DNA of 64,000 nucleotides from Pedobacter sp. L105 (GCF_009765875.1 NZ_LMUP01000002.1:682001-746000); one strand, 5' to 3'. Counted from the stretch's first letter, positions 47,078 through 57,106 are shown. Program-made: numbers and translations. The notes: generated by a model not told the origin, from the sequence alone.

Positions 47078-47950
47078 ATGGAAGTCAGACAACTCAATTA
47101 TTTTATTAAGGCAGCCGAAATGCTGCACTTTACAGATGCCGCAGCGGCATCGTTTGTCACCCAGTCTACCCTATCCCAGCAGATCAAACAGCTGGAAGAA
47201 GAATTGGGCATGCTGCTGTTTGACAGAATAGGTAAACAGGTGCAACTCACTGAGGCAGGAAATGTGTTTTTAATTCATGCCCGCCAGATTATCCTGGATA
47301 TTAAAAAATCCAAACAGGCGATCTTTGAACTGGAAAACATGGTTAACGGAGAACTGAGGATTGGGGTAACTTATGCTTTTAGCTCGCTTATCCTTCCTGC
47401 ACTTGGCCCCTTTTCAGAAAAATACCCCGGCATTACAATTCATATCGAATATGGAACCCCGGGCGAATTAGATAATAAACTCAAAATGGCCGACTTGGAT
47501 ATTGTTTTTGCCTTTCATGAACAGGCCGATAGTGAAGGGCTGGAAATGCAGCCCTTATTCTCCTCCAGGATCATGATGGTGGTGTCAAAAAATAATCCGC
47601 TGGCAAAACTGAATAAAATTACCCTCAAAGAATTGGGAAAAACGGAATTGATCCTGCCCAGCCAGGGATTTAGTTCCAGGGATATCATCAATGAGATTTT
47701 CAGAAAAAACCACATCATCCCGAATATTAAAATTGAACTCAACGATGTTCACTCGCTCCTCTCTATGGTAGAATCCGGTCACTGGGCTACCATCATCAAT
47801 GAAAAAGCCATCATCACCTGGGATACACTGATCGCTGTTCCTATATCCGGAAAAGAATTATACAAACAGGCCTTTATCCTATGGCAGCAGGGTGCCTACC
47901 GTAAAAAATCGGCGGTATTGTTTATGGAAGAAATGTTAAAAATAGTATAA
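47078..47950 (+). CDS. LysR-family regulator
   Basis: A 290-residue regulator with the N-terminal winged HTH (MEVRQLNYFIKAAEMLHFTDAAAASFVTQSTLSQQIKQLEEELGMLLFDR) and a two-lobe effector domain from about residue 90 (GELRIGVTYAFSSLILPALGPFSEKYPGITI). It resembles the CynR/CysL group. The divergent MFS transporter (45765-46979) is the likely target. It converges on ribB with no gap. Confidence 0.92.
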   Translation: MEVRQLNYFIKAAEMLHFTDAAAASFVTQSTLSQQIKQLEEELGMLLFDRIGKQVQLTEAGNVFLIHARQIILDIKKSKQAIFELENMVNGELRIGVTYAFSSLILPALGPFSEKYPGITIHIEYGTPGELDNKLKMADLDIVFAFHEQADSEGLEMQPLFSSRIMMVVSKNNPLAKLNKITLKELGKTELILPSQGFSSRDIINEIFRKNHIIPNIKIELNDVHSLLSMVESGHWATIINEKAIITWDTLIAVPISGKELYKQAFILWQQGAYRKKSAVLFMEEMLKIV

Positions 47951-48601
47951 CTATTTTTGCTGACAGAGCCTGTACTGGAAGATATCTTCTATAGAAACCA
48001 CAACTGTTTGCTGCTCTTCTGCAAAAACTGCAATTTCCGGCAATCGCGCCATAGTTCCGTTTACGTTAGTCAGTTCGCACAATACGGCTGCAGGTTTTAA
48101 TCCCGCCAGTACCATCAGGTCGATACTGCCTTCGGTATGTCCGCGGCGCCCAAATACGCCTTCTGCATTCGCCCTTAACGGAAATACATGTCCGGGCCTG
48201 GATAAATGCTCAGCCTTTGCCCCTGGTGCAACAGCTGCTCTGATGGTATGGATGCGGTCGGCCGCAGAAACACCAGTGGTTACCCCCTCTTTAGCTTCAA
48301 TGGTAACCGTGAACGGCGTATGGTATTTGCTGGTATTCACATGCACCATAGGATGAAGCTCCAGCAGATCTGCCCTTTCAGGCGTAAGACAAAGACAAAC
48401 GATACCGCTGCAGGTCCTGATCATTAAAGCCATATCCTCAGCCGTCATACTCTCAGCAGGAAAAATCAGGTCGCCCTCATTCTCGCGGCTCTCATCATCT
48501 ACAACCAATACCCCTTTACCTTTCTGGAGACAGTACAGCGCATTTTCAACTCTTTCTTTAAAATCTTTTCCAAAACGCGACAGTTCATTCTGTTCTTCCA
48601 T
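47951..48601 (-). CDS. ribB: 3,4-dihydroxy-2-butanone-4-phosphate synthase
   Basis: A 216-residue stand-alone RibB, without the GTP cyclohydrolase II domain. The acidic active-site loop is [11 protein letters not shown], with later motifs [26 protein letters not shown] and [10 protein letters not shown]. It converts ribulose 5-phosphate to the four-carbon precursor of riboflavin. No FMN riboswitch is seen upstream. The stop abuts the LysR stop, so the genes are convergent with no gap. Confidence 0.95.
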   Translation of the reverse strand: MEEQNELSRFGKDFKERVENALYCLQKGKGVLVVDDESRENEGDLIFPAESMTAEDMALMIRTCSGIVCLCLTPERADLLELHPMVHVNTSKYHTPFTVTIEAKEGVTTGVSAADRIHTIRAAVAPGAKAEHLSRPGHVFPLRANAEGVFGRRGHTEGSIDLMVLAGLKPAAVLCELTNVNGTMARLPEIAVFAEEQQTVVVSIEDIFQYRLCQQK

Positions 48602-48710
48602 ATTACATCAATTTTGATTGCTGCAAAAGTGACTATTTAAAAGCTGAATTCAAATGTTAATTTACACTTATGCGTTACAACACACACATAGGTGAAATGA
48701 AAAGATAAAA

Positions 48711-48722
48711 TGACCTTTATCA
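48711..48722. promoter_or_regulatory. FNR/FixK-like box upstream of ccoI
   Basis: TGACCTTTATCA has the TGA-N6-TCA core of FNR/Crp sites, centred about 77 bases before the ccoI ATG. It shares its form with four other boxes at the cbb3, hemN and 61785-63593 genes. Confidence 0.5.
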
Positions 48723-48793
48723 CTTTTTAAGCTTATGGCTATCATTTTAATACCAGAGCTTAACCTTCATTTTTGAGAATTAATAATTCCGGA

Positions 48794-51184
48794 ATGAAAG
48801 AAAACATAAGCCTCTCCGTTCAAACACAATGTTATCATTGTGGAGACGATCTTCCTGCCGCTCCGTATGTATCAGATGACAAACAGTTTTGCTGCCTCGG
48901 CTGCAAAGGAGTGTACCAGATCTTATCCAGACACAACCTTTCCAGTTACTATGCTTATAACGAAGTCCCAGGTGCTTCACAAAAGAAAGCCGCGCAGCAC
49001 TTTGATTACCTGGACGATGCCGGGATAGCCGCAGAACTGGCCGATTATACCGACGACAGCACAACTGTAATTACGCTTTTCATTCCGGCCATCCATTGCA
49101 GCTCCTGCATCTGGCTACTGGAAAACCTGTATAAGATTAACCCTTCTATCGTCCAGTCGCGTACAGATTTCTTGAAAAAGCAGGTCAGCCTTACCTTCAG
49201 GAACCAGCAGATCTCTCTGCGTAAAGCCGTAGAACTACTCACCGCTGTAGGTTATGAACCCCTGATCAGCTTACAGGATGTGGTAAAAAAACAACAGTCA
49301 GACCATTCAGAACGGAACCTGCTTACTAAAATTGCAGTGGCCGGTTTCTGTTTTGGCAACGTCATGTTATTCAGCTTTCCCGAGTATTTTGGCCTCAGCA
49401 GATTTGAAAATACCTTCCAGTCTTTCTTTGGGTGGATCAATTTAGCTTTCGCTATCCCGGTACTGCTTTACAGTGCGAGGGACTACTTTATATCTGCATG
49501 GACCAACCTTAAAAACGGGATCTTAAATCTGGACTTCCCATTGGCTTTAGGTATTGCAGTGATGTTTATCCGCTCTGCGGCAGAGATCATCACCCATTCG
49601 GGCGTGGGATTTATTGACACCCTATGCTCACTCGTATTTTTCCTGCTGATCGGTAAATGGATGCAGCAGCGCACCTACCATTATCTCTCCTTTGAACGCG
49701 ACTACCGTTCTTATTTCCCTGTAGCCGTAACCCTGATCAAAGACGGCAAAGAACAGCCGCTGCCACTGAATGAACTGAAAACAGGCGACCGTATACTGAT
49801 CCGCAGCAATGAAATCATTCCGGCAGATGCGATCCTCCTAAAGGGAGAAGCAAAACTTGATTTCAGTTTTGTAACAGGTGAAGCCTTAGCGGTAGAAAAA
49901 GTATTGGGAGAAGTGATCTATGCAGGCGGCAGGCAGTTAAACGGCGCCATAGAACTGGAAGTGGTGAAACCTGTTTCGCAGAGTTACCTGACCAAATTAT
50001 GGAACAATGAAACCTTTGGGGCACGAAAAGACAACATCAAAACTTTCAGCAACACGGCGAGTAAATATTTCAGTATGGTGCTACTGGCAATTGCCATTGG
50101 CGCAGGTCTTTTTTGGGTATCAACGGATCTGAATAAAGCAGTAGCCTCTTTCACAGCGGTGCTGATCATCGCCTGCCCCTGTGCACTGGCATTGAGTTCT
50201 CCATTTACCCTGGCGGCGGTACTCAGCATATTTGACAAGAATAAATTCTATTTAAAAAACACTGCCATCATAGAAGAACTGGCCAGGATCAATACCATAG
50301 TATTTGATAAAACCGGAACGATCACCAATCCGGAATCTAAAGGGTTTGAATTTACTGGCCAGCTAAACCAGGAAGAAAAACAATGGCTGAGCGACCTGGC
50401 AAGAAACTCAGGTCACCCGCTGAGCCGCGAATTGGTAAAATGGCTGAACCTCAGCCCCTCATATCCTGTAGATCAGTACAGGGAAAAAGTTGGCCGGGGA
50501 ATTAGCGGCAGGGTTAATGGTCATCAAATTCAATTGGGAAGTGCCACCTTTCTGGGTTTAACACAGCAGGATAAAGGAAGTGTAGTCCATATTTTAATAG
50601 ACGGCAATTACCATGGTTTTTTCTTATCCACACAACGCTGGAGAACAGGCTTCAGACAGCTGGCGCAGAAATTAGGGCAACAGGCAGATCTGCACCTGCT
50701 GTCCGGCGATCAGGATCACGACCGCAGCCTGCTGGCCCCATTTTTCCAAAGGGCAGACCAGCTGCATTTTAAACAAAGCCCGCAGAACAAATTGGACTAC
50801 ATCCTCAAGCTGCAAAACAGCGGGGCCAAAGTGATGATGTTGGGCGATGGACTAAATGATGCCGGTGCGCTGAAACAAAGTAACCTGGGGATAGCCGTAA
50901 CAGACAATATCAATAACTTTTCACCCGGCTGTGATGCCATACTGGATGGGGCGGCTTTTGAGAAAATACCGCAATTTATCAGGCTGGCCAAAGGTGCCGT
51001 CAGGGTGATCCATATGAGTTTTGTGATTTCACTGACCTACAATGCAGCAGGCTTGTTCTTCGCCGTACAGGGATTACTTTCTCCCCTCATGGCTGCTATC
51101 CTGATGCCTTTAAGCACCATTACCATTATCCTTTTTACTACCCTCGCTGCCCGTTTTTATGCAGTTAAAAACAAACTTTTATGA
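48794..51184 (+). CDS. ccoI: Copper P-type ATPase for cbb3 oxidase assembly
   Basis: A 796-residue P1B-type ATPase of the CcoI/FixI group. An N-terminal Cys-rich segment (CYHCGDDL, FCCLGCKGVY) precedes a heavy-metal-associated domain with CSSC. It has eight membrane helices with the CPC motif (CPCALALSS), the phosphorylation motif DKTGT and the hinge GDGLNDAGALKQ. It supplies copper to the cbb3 binuclear centre. The ATG at 48794 begins at the Cys-rich part. An in-frame TTG 21 bases upstream is rejected. It overlaps ccoS by four bases and is preceded by an FNR-like box. Confidence 0.95.
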   Translation: MKENISLSVQTQCYHCGDDLPAAPYVSDDKQFCCLGCKGVYQILSRHNLSSYYAYNEVPGASQKKAAQHFDYLDDAGIAAELADYTDDSTTVITLFIPAIHCSSCIWLLENLYKINPSIVQSRTDFLKKQVSLTFRNQQISLRKAVELLTAVGYEPLISLQDVVKKQQSDHSERNLLTKIAVAGFCFGNVMLFSFPEYFGLSRFENTFQSFFGWINLAFAIPVLLYSARDYFISAWTNLKNGILNLDFPLALGIAVMFIRSAAEIITHSGVGFIDTLCSLVFFLLIGKWMQQRTYHYLSFERDYRSYFPVAVTLIKDGKEQPLPLNELKTGDRILIRSNEIIPADAILLKGEAKLDFSFVTGEALAVEKVLGEVIYAGGRQLNGAIELEVVKPVSQSYLTKLWNNETFGARKDNIKTFSNTASKYFSMVLLAIAIGAGLFWVSTDLNKAVASFTAVLIIACPCALALSSPFTLAAVLSIFDKNKFYLKNTAIIEELARINTIVFDKTGTITNPESKGFEFTGQLNQEEKQWLSDLARNSGHPLSRELVKWLNLSPSYPVDQYREKVGRGISGRVNGHQIQLGSATFLGLTQQDKGSVVHILIDGNYHGFFLSTQRWRTGFRQLAQKLGQQADLHLLSGDQDHDRSLLAPFFQRADQLHFKQSPQNKLDYILKLQNSGAKVMMLGDGLNDAGALKQSNLGIAVTDNINNFSPGCDAILDGAAFEKIPQFIRLAKGAVRVIHMSFVISLTYNAAGLFFAVQGLLSPLMAAILMPLSTITIILFTTLAARFYAVKNKLL

Positions 51185-51396
51185 ACATGATCTATATGCT
51201 GATCGGTTTCAGCATCCTGCTGGCACTGATTTTTTTAATCGCTTTTTTCTGGGCTAGTAAATCAGGACAAAACGATGATCTCTTTACACCAGCAGTGAGG
51301 ATACTCTTCGACGACGAACCTGAAAAAGAAATTACCAAGGGCATACAGTTCACTCACAAAGATGAAAAAAGTGACAAAGATCATCCTAAGTCATAA
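51181..51396 (+). CDS. ccoS: cbb3 oxidase assembly protein CcoS
   Basis: A 71-residue protein with one N-terminal helix and a short charged tail (LIGFSILLALIFLIAFFWASKSGQ, then DDLFTPAVRILFDDE), the classic CcoS layout. It is needed for maturation of cbb3 oxidase. It overlaps the ccoI stop by four bases (ATGA). Its last codons contain a TGACAAAGATCA box that may serve the following ccoNO gene. Confidence 0.92.
   Translation: MNMIYMLIGFSILLALIFLIAFFWASKSGQNDDLFTPAVRILFDDEPEKEITKGIQFTHKDEKSDKDHPKS
51372..51383. promoter_or_regulatory. FNR/FixK-like box upstream of ccoNO
   Basis: TGACAAAGATCA, inside the end of ccoS and centred about 88 bases before the ccoNO ATG, matches the TGA(C/T)N4ATCA form seen at the other boxes of this locus. 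Confidence 0.42.
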
Positions 51397-51465
51397 CAGC
51401 TATCATGGATAGGTCTTACCCTGCAAACTAATTTTACCCGCATAAACCACTACAACATTTTTCTC

Positions 51466-53577
51466 ATGACTGAAAAATTTTATTACGACAACAAAACCGT
51501 CAGAAACTTCGCTATTGCCACCATCGTCTGGGGAATAGTGGGCATGACGGTAGGCCTTCTTATCGCCATGCAGCTGATTAAACCAGCCATGAACATGGGC
51601 AATCAATACACTACATTTGGCCGCATCAGACCCTTGCACACCAACGCGGTAATTTTTGCTTTTGTGTGTAACGCCATCTTTATGGGCGTTTATTATTCCC
51701 TTCAGCGCCTGCTTAAAACCAGGATGTTCAGTGATGTGCTCAGTAACATTCACTTCTGGGGCTGGCAGTTAATCATTGTAGCCACGGCAATCACCTTACC
51801 TCTTGGAATGACCACCGGGCATGAATATGCCGAGATGGAATGGCCGATAGATATTGCGATCACGCTGATCTGGGTCACTTTTGGGATCAATATGTTTGGT
51901 ACGATCATCAAAAGACGTGAAAAACATATGTATGTAGCCATCTGGTTTTACATTGCCACCTTCGTGACAGTAGCGGTGCTGCATATTGTGAACTCCATTG
52001 AGCTGCCTATCTCCATGTTCAAAAGTTATTACGTATATGCCGGTGTACAGGATGCACTGGTACAATGGTGGTACGGACATAACGCTGTAGCCTTTGTTTT
52101 AACCACCCCATACCTGGGAATGATGTACTATTACTTGCCTAAAATGGCCGGCCGCCCAATCTATTCCTATAAACTAAGTATCCTCCATTTCTGGTCGCTG
52201 ATATTTATCTATATCTGGGCAGGCCCTCACCATTTACTCTATACCGCCCTGCCGTCATGGGTACAATCTTTAGGAATCGCTTTTTCTGTCATGCTGATCG
52301 CACCAAGCTGGGGCGGGATGATCAACGGATTGCTTACCCTGCGCGGCGCCTGGGATAAAGTAAGGGAAGAACCTATCCTCAAATTTATGGTGGTAGGTAT
52401 CACCTGTTACGGTATGGCCACCTTTGAAGGTCCTATGCTGGCCCTAAAACAGGTAAATGCAATTGCACACTATACCGACTGGGTAATTGCACACGTTCAC
52501 CTTGGTGCCTTGGGATGGAATGGATTTTTAACCTTTGGTATCTTATACTGGTTAATCCCAAGAATCTACAATACCAACTTATACTCTAAAAAACTTGCTG
52601 CCTTCCACTTCTGGATTGGTACGCTGGGAATTATATTCTATGTAGTGCCCCTATATTTTGCAGGTTTCACACAAGGGTTAATGTGGAAAGAATTCACTCC
52701 TGAAGGTGTACTAAAATACCCAAGTTTCCTGGAAACGCTGAGACAGATTATCCCAATGTATATTCTGCGTGCCATTGGCGGTGCCTTATACCTGACAGGA
52801 GTTATTGTAATGACCTACAACCTGGTTAAAACAATGGCAGCAGGTAGCTTAGTAGCTAACGAAGCTGCAGAAGCACAGGCCTTAACTAAAGTATTTGTAG
52901 CGCAGGGAACAGACAAAGCATTACACAGAATGCTGGAACGTAAACCAATGGTGTTTATGGTTCTGGCACTGATCGTGATCCTGATTGGGGGAATGATAGA
53001 GATGATGCCAACCTTTACCATCAAATCAAATATTCCAACCATTGCCAGTGTTAAACCTTATTCACCACTGGAATTACAGGGAAGGGATATTTATCTGCGC
53101 GAAGGTTGTATGAACTGCCACTCCCAGATGATCCGCGCCCTGCGTTCTGAAACCGAACGTTATGGAGAATACAGTAAAGCAGGAGAGTTTGTTTATGACC
53201 ACCCTTTCTTATGGGGATCAAAACGTATCGGACCGGATTTACAGCGCGAAGGCGGAAAATATCCAAATGCATGGCACTACAATCACCTGTTCGATCCGCA
53301 AACCATGTCGCCGGGAAGTATTATGCCTCCTTATGAATGGATCATCAACCAGAAACTGGACACCACAACTACAAGGTCAAAAATAAATGCCATGCGCACA
53401 CTTGGGGTTCCATATGCAGTAGGTTTTGAAAACGAGGCCAATGCGAAACTGGACGAACAGGCAAAATCGATCGCTGCAGACCTGAAACAGAATAACATTA
53501 AAGTAAAAAGCGACAGGGAGATCATTGCACTGATCGCCTATATACAACGCCTGGGTACAGATATTAAAGCTAAATAA
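51466..53577 (+). CDS. ccoNO: cbb3 oxidase subunits I and II fused (CcoN-CcoO)
   Basis: A 703-residue fusion. Residues about 1-470 are CcoN, with 12 helices, His58 in the low-spin haem region, GHNAVAF and GPHHLLY for copper B, and IAHVHLGALGWNGF for the haems. After a linker and a helix (about 490-515), residues about 530-700 are CcoO with a c-type haem site GCMNCHSQ and SPGSIMPPYEWI (Met ligand). In Proteobacteria the two are separate genes. The fusion is common in Bacteroidota. It catalyses oxygen reduction with high affinity and pumps protons. It lies in an operon with ccoQ, ccoP and ccoG. Confidence 0.96.
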   Translation: MTEKFYYDNKTVRNFAIATIVWGIVGMTVGLLIAMQLIKPAMNMGNQYTTFGRIRPLHTNAVIFAFVCNAIFMGVYYSLQRLLKTRMFSDVLSNIHFWGWQLIIVATAITLPLGMTTGHEYAEMEWPIDIAITLIWVTFGINMFGTIIKRREKHMYVAIWFYIATFVTVAVLHIVNSIELPISMFKSYYVYAGVQDALVQWWYGHNAVAFVLTTPYLGMMYYYLPKMAGRPIYSYKLSILHFWSLIFIYIWAGPHHLLYTALPSWVQSLGIAFSVMLIAPSWGGMINGLLTLRGAWDKVREEPILKFMVVGITCYGMATFEGPMLALKQVNAIAHYTDWVIAHVHLGALGWNGFLTFGILYWLIPRIYNTNLYSKKLAAFHFWIGTLGIIFYVVPLYFAGFTQGLMWKEFTPEGVLKYPSFLETLRQIIPMYILRAIGGALYLTGVIVMTYNLVKTMAAGSLVANEAAEAQALTKVFVAQGTDKALHRMLERKPMVFMVLALIVILIGGMIEMMPTFTIKSNIPTIASVKPYSPLELQGRDIYLREGCMNCHSQMIRALRSETERYGEYSKAGEFVYDHPFLWGSKRIGPDLQREGGKYPNAWHYNHLFDPQTMSPGSIMPPYEWIINQKLDTTTTRSKINAMRTLGVPYAVGFENEANAKLDEQAKSIAADLKQNNIKVKSDREIIALIAYIQRLGTDIKAK

Positions 53578-53584
53578 TCAGAAT

Positions 53585-53764
53585 ATGTTTAAGCAATTTA
53601 TAACTAGTGTTGACGGAAGCCTGGGGTATTTCGTTAGCTCATTTGGAATCTTTGCCGTGTTTTTTATACTCGTAACCGTGTTGATCCTCATGATGAAAAA
53701 AGAAGATGTTGAATATATGAAAGAACTGCCACTAAAAGAAGATCAGCATGAAACCACTAACTAG
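53585..53764 (+). CDS. ccoQ: cbb3 oxidase subunit CcoQ-like small membrane protein
   Basis: A 59-residue protein (ATG 53585, TAG 53762-53764) with one hydrophobic helix (about 18-37, SSFGIFAVFFILVTVLILMM), then a charged tail (KKEDVEYMKELPLKEDQ), the usual CcoQ/FixQ shape. It lies between ccoNO and ccoP and overlaps the ccoP start by 17 bases, so it belongs to the operon. Confidence 0.85.
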   Translation: MFKQFITSVDGSLGYFVSSFGIFAVFFILVTVLILMMKKEDVEYMKELPLKEDQHETTN

Positions 53765-54587
53765 CACCAACTGGTCTACCGGAAATACATCTACAGATAT
53801 CATGATCATCCTCATGCTGGTTACCGCATTGATGATCCTGGGAGTAGCTATACTCCTGCTCAAAGTGATCAGGTTTTATGTAGAGGAAACAAAAAACCCT
53901 ACTGTTTTCGCTACGCCCGAAGAAAAGGAAAAACGCCGACTGGAAGAGGAAGCTTTAAGGGTGATGGAAAAACAGAAACCTACCCTCTGGACAAGGATCA
54001 TGGAATTAAAACCCCTTGCACAAGAGAAAGACCTGGTAATGGACCATCAGTTTGATGGCATTGAGGAACTCGATAATCCTATTCCTGCCTGGTTCAAAGT
54101 CCTCTTTTACGCAACGATAGTTTTTGCGATCTGTTACCTGCTCAATTATCATGTGTACAATCAGGGTAACCCGCAGGAAATAGAATATGCAGCTTCCGTA
54201 GAACAGGCAGCCGTAGACAAAGAAGCTTTTCTGGCCAACCCGGCCAACGCAACTGCCAATAAAATCAACGAAAGTAATATTGTACAAAGTAAAGACCCTG
54301 CGGTATTAAAAAGCGGTGCCACACTATTTTCAACACATTGTCCTCCCTGCCACGGAGAACATGCCCAGGGAATTGTTGGGCCTAACTTAACAGATAAATA
54401 CTGGCTGCACGGTGGGACGATAAAAGATGTATTCAGAACCATTAAACTGGGAGTACCTGAAAAAGGAATGATCTCCTGGGAGAAAACAATGAATGCCCAG
54501 CAGATCTCCGATATCGCCAATTACGTGTTATCGCTGCAGGGAACAAATCCTGCCGGTGCCAAAGCACCGCAGGGAACAAAATTATAA
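53748..54587 (+). CDS. ccoP: cbb3 oxidase subunit III, single-haem form
   Basis: A 279-residue protein with an N-terminal helix (about 18-42), a charged linker, a second helix (about 115-135) and one C-terminal cytochrome c domain (Cys198, Cys201, His202 in CPPCHG, axial Met in EKGMISWEKTM). Proteobacterial CcoP has two haem c domains. Here only one is seen, giving a shorter electron path. It accepts electrons and passes them to the CcoO haem. It overlaps ccoQ and is two bases before ccoG. Confidence 0.95.
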   Translation: MKPLTSTNWSTGNTSTDIMIILMLVTALMILGVAILLLKVIRFYVEETKNPTVFATPEEKEKRRLEEEALRVMEKQKPTLWTRIMELKPLAQEKDLVMDHQFDGIEELDNPIPAWFKVLFYATIVFAICYLLNYHVYNQGNPQEIEYAASVEQAAVDKEAFLANPANATANKINESNIVQSKDPAVLKSGATLFSTHCPPCHGEHAQGIVGPNLTDKYWLHGGTIKDVFRTIKLGVPEKGMISWEKTMNAQQISDIANYVLSLQGTNPAGAKAPQGTKL

Positions 54588-54588
54588 C

Positions 54589-55986
54589 ATGTCACAGGAA
54601 CCCTTATATTTCAGAAGCCAGGTAAGTACGCTGACGGATGACGGAAAAAAAAGAAAATGGCTTTACCCTTCAGTAGTAAAAGGGACCTTATACCGTAACC
54701 GTTCTATCGTTAGTTATTTCTTTCTGACGCTGTTATTTGCTGCTCCCTTTCTTAAATTGAATGGGGAGCAACTGATATTACTGAATGTACTGGAACGTAA
54801 ATTTGTGTTTTTCGGGGTGATCTTCTGGCCACAGGATTTCTATCTGTTTGTACTGGCCCTTCTTACTTTCATTGTCTTCGTGGTCTTATTTACCGTCGTA
54901 TTTGGAAGAGTATTCTGCGGATGGGTATGTCCCCAAACTATTTTCCTGGAAATGGTTTTCAGAAAAATCGAGCACTGGATAGAAGGCGATCCTGTTAAAC
55001 AAAAAAAGCTGGATGCAGCACCATTGAGTATGGAAAAATTCTGGAAGAAAACTGCCAAACATGGCTTGTTCCTTCTGGTCTCTTTCCTGATTGCCAATAT
55101 CTTTCTCTCCTACCTGATTGGCAGCACAATGCTGATAAAAATCATTACTGAACCTGTTGCCCTTCACTTATCAGGATTTATTTCCATCTGTGTGTTTACG
55201 ATAGTTTTCTACCTGGTATTTTCCAGAATGAGAGAACTGGTTTGTACAGTAGCCTGCCCTTATGGAAGGCTCCAGGGCGTTTTGCTAGACAATCAGAGTA
55301 TAGTTGTAGCCTATGATTACCTGCGTGGCGAACCACGGGGAAAAAGAGTAAAAAACGAAGCGCAATCCATTGGCGACTGTATAGACTGCAAATTATGTGT
55401 TCAGGTTTGCCCTACAGGAATTGATATCCGTAACGGCACACAAATGGAATGTGTAAACTGTACAGCCTGTATTGACGCCTGTGATATGGTGATGGAGAAA
55501 ATCAACCGCCCCGCCAGACTGATCGGGTTTAAATCAGAAGACGAAATTTCGGCCGGCAAATCCTTTACCCTCAGCAAACGGATCTATGGTTACGCAATAA
55601 TCCTGCTTCTGCTGATGTGTACACTGGGATACTTATTGATCAGCCGCTCTGCCGTAGAAACCACCATCCTCAGGGCTGGCGGAACTTTATATCAATTGCG
55701 CAATGAAGACCATACCGTAAGTAATTTATACAATACTGAACTGATCAATAAAACTACCCATCCTATTCAATTTGAAATTGTACCGGATGACAAAAATGCA
55801 AAGATCCAGTTTATTCAAAAAGAAAACAGTGTCAATGTGGGCAGCAGCGTTAAAATTACCTTCTTCGTCATTCTTCCGCAGCGGTCTATTCAGAAATACA
55901 AAACAGACATTAGCTTCAAACTGATCTCAAAAGGTAAAGAAATAGATCATTTTGAAACCACATTTATTGCACCACCTAATGATTAA
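54589..55986 (+). CDS. ccoG: cbb3 maturation ferredoxin-like protein CcoG (RdxA/FixG)
   Basis: A 465-residue membrane protein with five or so helices and two 4Fe-4S cluster motifs: CIDCKLCVQVCP and CVNCTACIDACD. WVCPQTIFLEMVFRKIE and VACPYGRLQGVLLDNQS are family signatures. CcoG is involved in copper reduction during cbb3 assembly. The C-terminal part (from about 370) is an Ig-like periplasmic domain. The ATG at 54589 is chosen over an in-frame upstream start, which would lie inside ccoP. Confidence 0.95.
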   Translation: MSQEPLYFRSQVSTLTDDGKKRKWLYPSVVKGTLYRNRSIVSYFFLTLLFAAPFLKLNGEQLILLNVLERKFVFFGVIFWPQDFYLFVLALLTFIVFVVLFTVVFGRVFCGWVCPQTIFLEMVFRKIEHWIEGDPVKQKKLDAAPLSMEKFWKKTAKHGLFLLVSFLIANIFLSYLIGSTMLIKIITEPVALHLSGFISICVFTIVFYLVFSRMRELVCTVACPYGRLQGVLLDNQSIVVAYDYLRGEPRGKRVKNEAQSIGDCIDCKLCVQVCPTGIDIRNGTQMECVNCTACIDACDMVMEKINRPARLIGFKSEDEISAGKSFTLSKRIYGYAIILLLLMCTLGYLLISRSAVETTILRAGGTLYQLRNEDHTVSNLYNTELINKTTHPIQFEIVPDDKNAKIQFIQKENSVNVGSSVKITFFVILPQRSIQKYKTDISFKLISKGKEIDHFETTFIAPPND

Positions 55987-55989
55987 GAT

Positions 55990-56412
55990 ATGAACTGGGG
56001 AACAAAAATAGTCATCGGACTGGCCATATTTATGATTTCAATCGTAGCCCTCGGCATCATCATGACCAGCGGAAAAAAAGACGCACTGGTAGAGAACGAC
56101 TACTATGAAAAGGGTATCAATTACGATAAGGATTACAACCGGGAAGAGCAGATGAAACACGACCATGCCCAACCAGAACTCCTAGTCAGCAAAGATAAAA
56201 TCACCATCACCTTTAAAGATGAAGCAACAGGGACAGCAAAGCTGATCCGCATGGCGGATAAAAACCTGGACAGGAAACTCACTTTCAGTAGTGATGCCGG
56301 CAATCAGGTGGTTATTCCTTCAGCGGCTTTACAAAAAGGCTCCTGGAAGCTGAGCATCGAATGGATAAGTAAAGAAAAAAGTTACTTATACGAACAGGAA
56401 ATCACGATATAA
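55990..56412 (+). CDS. ccoH: FixH/CcoH family protein
   Basis: A 140-residue protein with an N-terminal membrane helix (about 5-27), then a periplasmic beta domain beginning with KDALVENDYYEKGINYDKDYNR, the hallmark of FixH. It assists cbb3 assembly. It starts three bases after ccoG and is followed 10 bases later by a SafE-like protein, completing the gene order typical of cbb3 operons in Bacteroidota. Confidence 0.9.
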   Translation: MNWGTKIVIGLAIFMISIVALGIIMTSGKKDALVENDYYEKGINYDKDYNREEQMKHDHAQPELLVSKDKITITFKDEATGTAKLIRMADKNLDRKLTFSSDAGNQVVIPSAALQKGSWKLSIEWISKEKSYLYEQEITI

Positions 56413-56422
56413 TCCTCACACC

Positions 56423-57106
56423 ATGAGTTATCAGAACCTTGCTTTTATGATCGGATTACTGGGCAGCGTACATTGTGTAGGGATGTGCGGCCCGCTGGCA
56501 TTTGCCGTACCTTCCCATCATCCCGGATTTGGATATGCCATACTAAACAAACTGATCTACCAGGCAGGAAGGATTATCTCTTACTGCCTGCTGGGTGTTT
56601 TAATTGGCTTACTGGGCAGACAGATCTGGCTGGCCGGCATACAGCAGGGGGTAAGTATCCTTAGCGGGATACTGATCCTGATAGCGGCTTCTTCAAGATT
56701 ATTTAAAATTTCTATCGGCAACTCCAGCTCAATACTGCTCAAACCCTTTAACAAACTATTTGGCTATGCTTTAAAACACAAAGCTAATCACCTGATCATT
56801 GGGCTCATCAACGGGTTTCTTCCCTGCGGTTTTGTTTACCTGGCCATGGCGGGTGCACTAAACACAGGCAGTGTAAGTTCGGCTGTAAGTTATATGTTTT
56901 GGTTTGGGCTGGGCACAGCACCCCTTATGTTTATTGCAGGGATCAGCGTTAGTCTGAGCAGTACCCTCTTTAGAAAAAAGATCAACCGCGTTATCCCCTA
57001 TTTTATGCTTTGTCTGGGTATCTGGTTCATTTTCCGCGGACTGGAATTGAACATTCCTTATTTAAGTCCTGCTAAGGCCGGTGCTTCAGTGACGGAATGC
57101 AGGTAA
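56423..57106 (+). CDS. SafE/TSUP-like (UreH-type) membrane protein of the cbb3 operon
   Basis: A 227-residue protein with six helices. The start FMIGLLGSVHCVGMCGPLAFAVP carries His and two Cys (HCVGMCGP) as in CcoA-, DsbD- or SycB-type helices thought to handle copper or electrons. NGFLPCGFVYLAMAGAL repeats the theme with another Cys. It is the last gene of the cbb3 operon, and converges on hemN with 12 bases between. Copper supply or cytochrome maturation is the likely role, though not proven. Confidence 0.85.
   Translation: MSYQNLAFMIGLLGSVHCVGMCGPLAFAVPSHHPGFGYAILNKLIYQAGRIISYCLLGVLIGLLGRQIWLAGIQQGVSILSGILILIAASSRLFKISIGNSSSILLKPFNKLFGYALKHKANHLIIGLINGFLPCGFVYLAMAGALNTGSVSSAVSYMFWFGLGTAPLMFIAGISVSLSSTLFRKKINRVIPYFMLCLGIWFIFRGLELNIPYLSPAKAGASVTECR

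Noticed and set aside
48602..48710. FMN riboswitch upstream of ribB
   Set aside because: None of the conserved RFN elements can be found in the leader.
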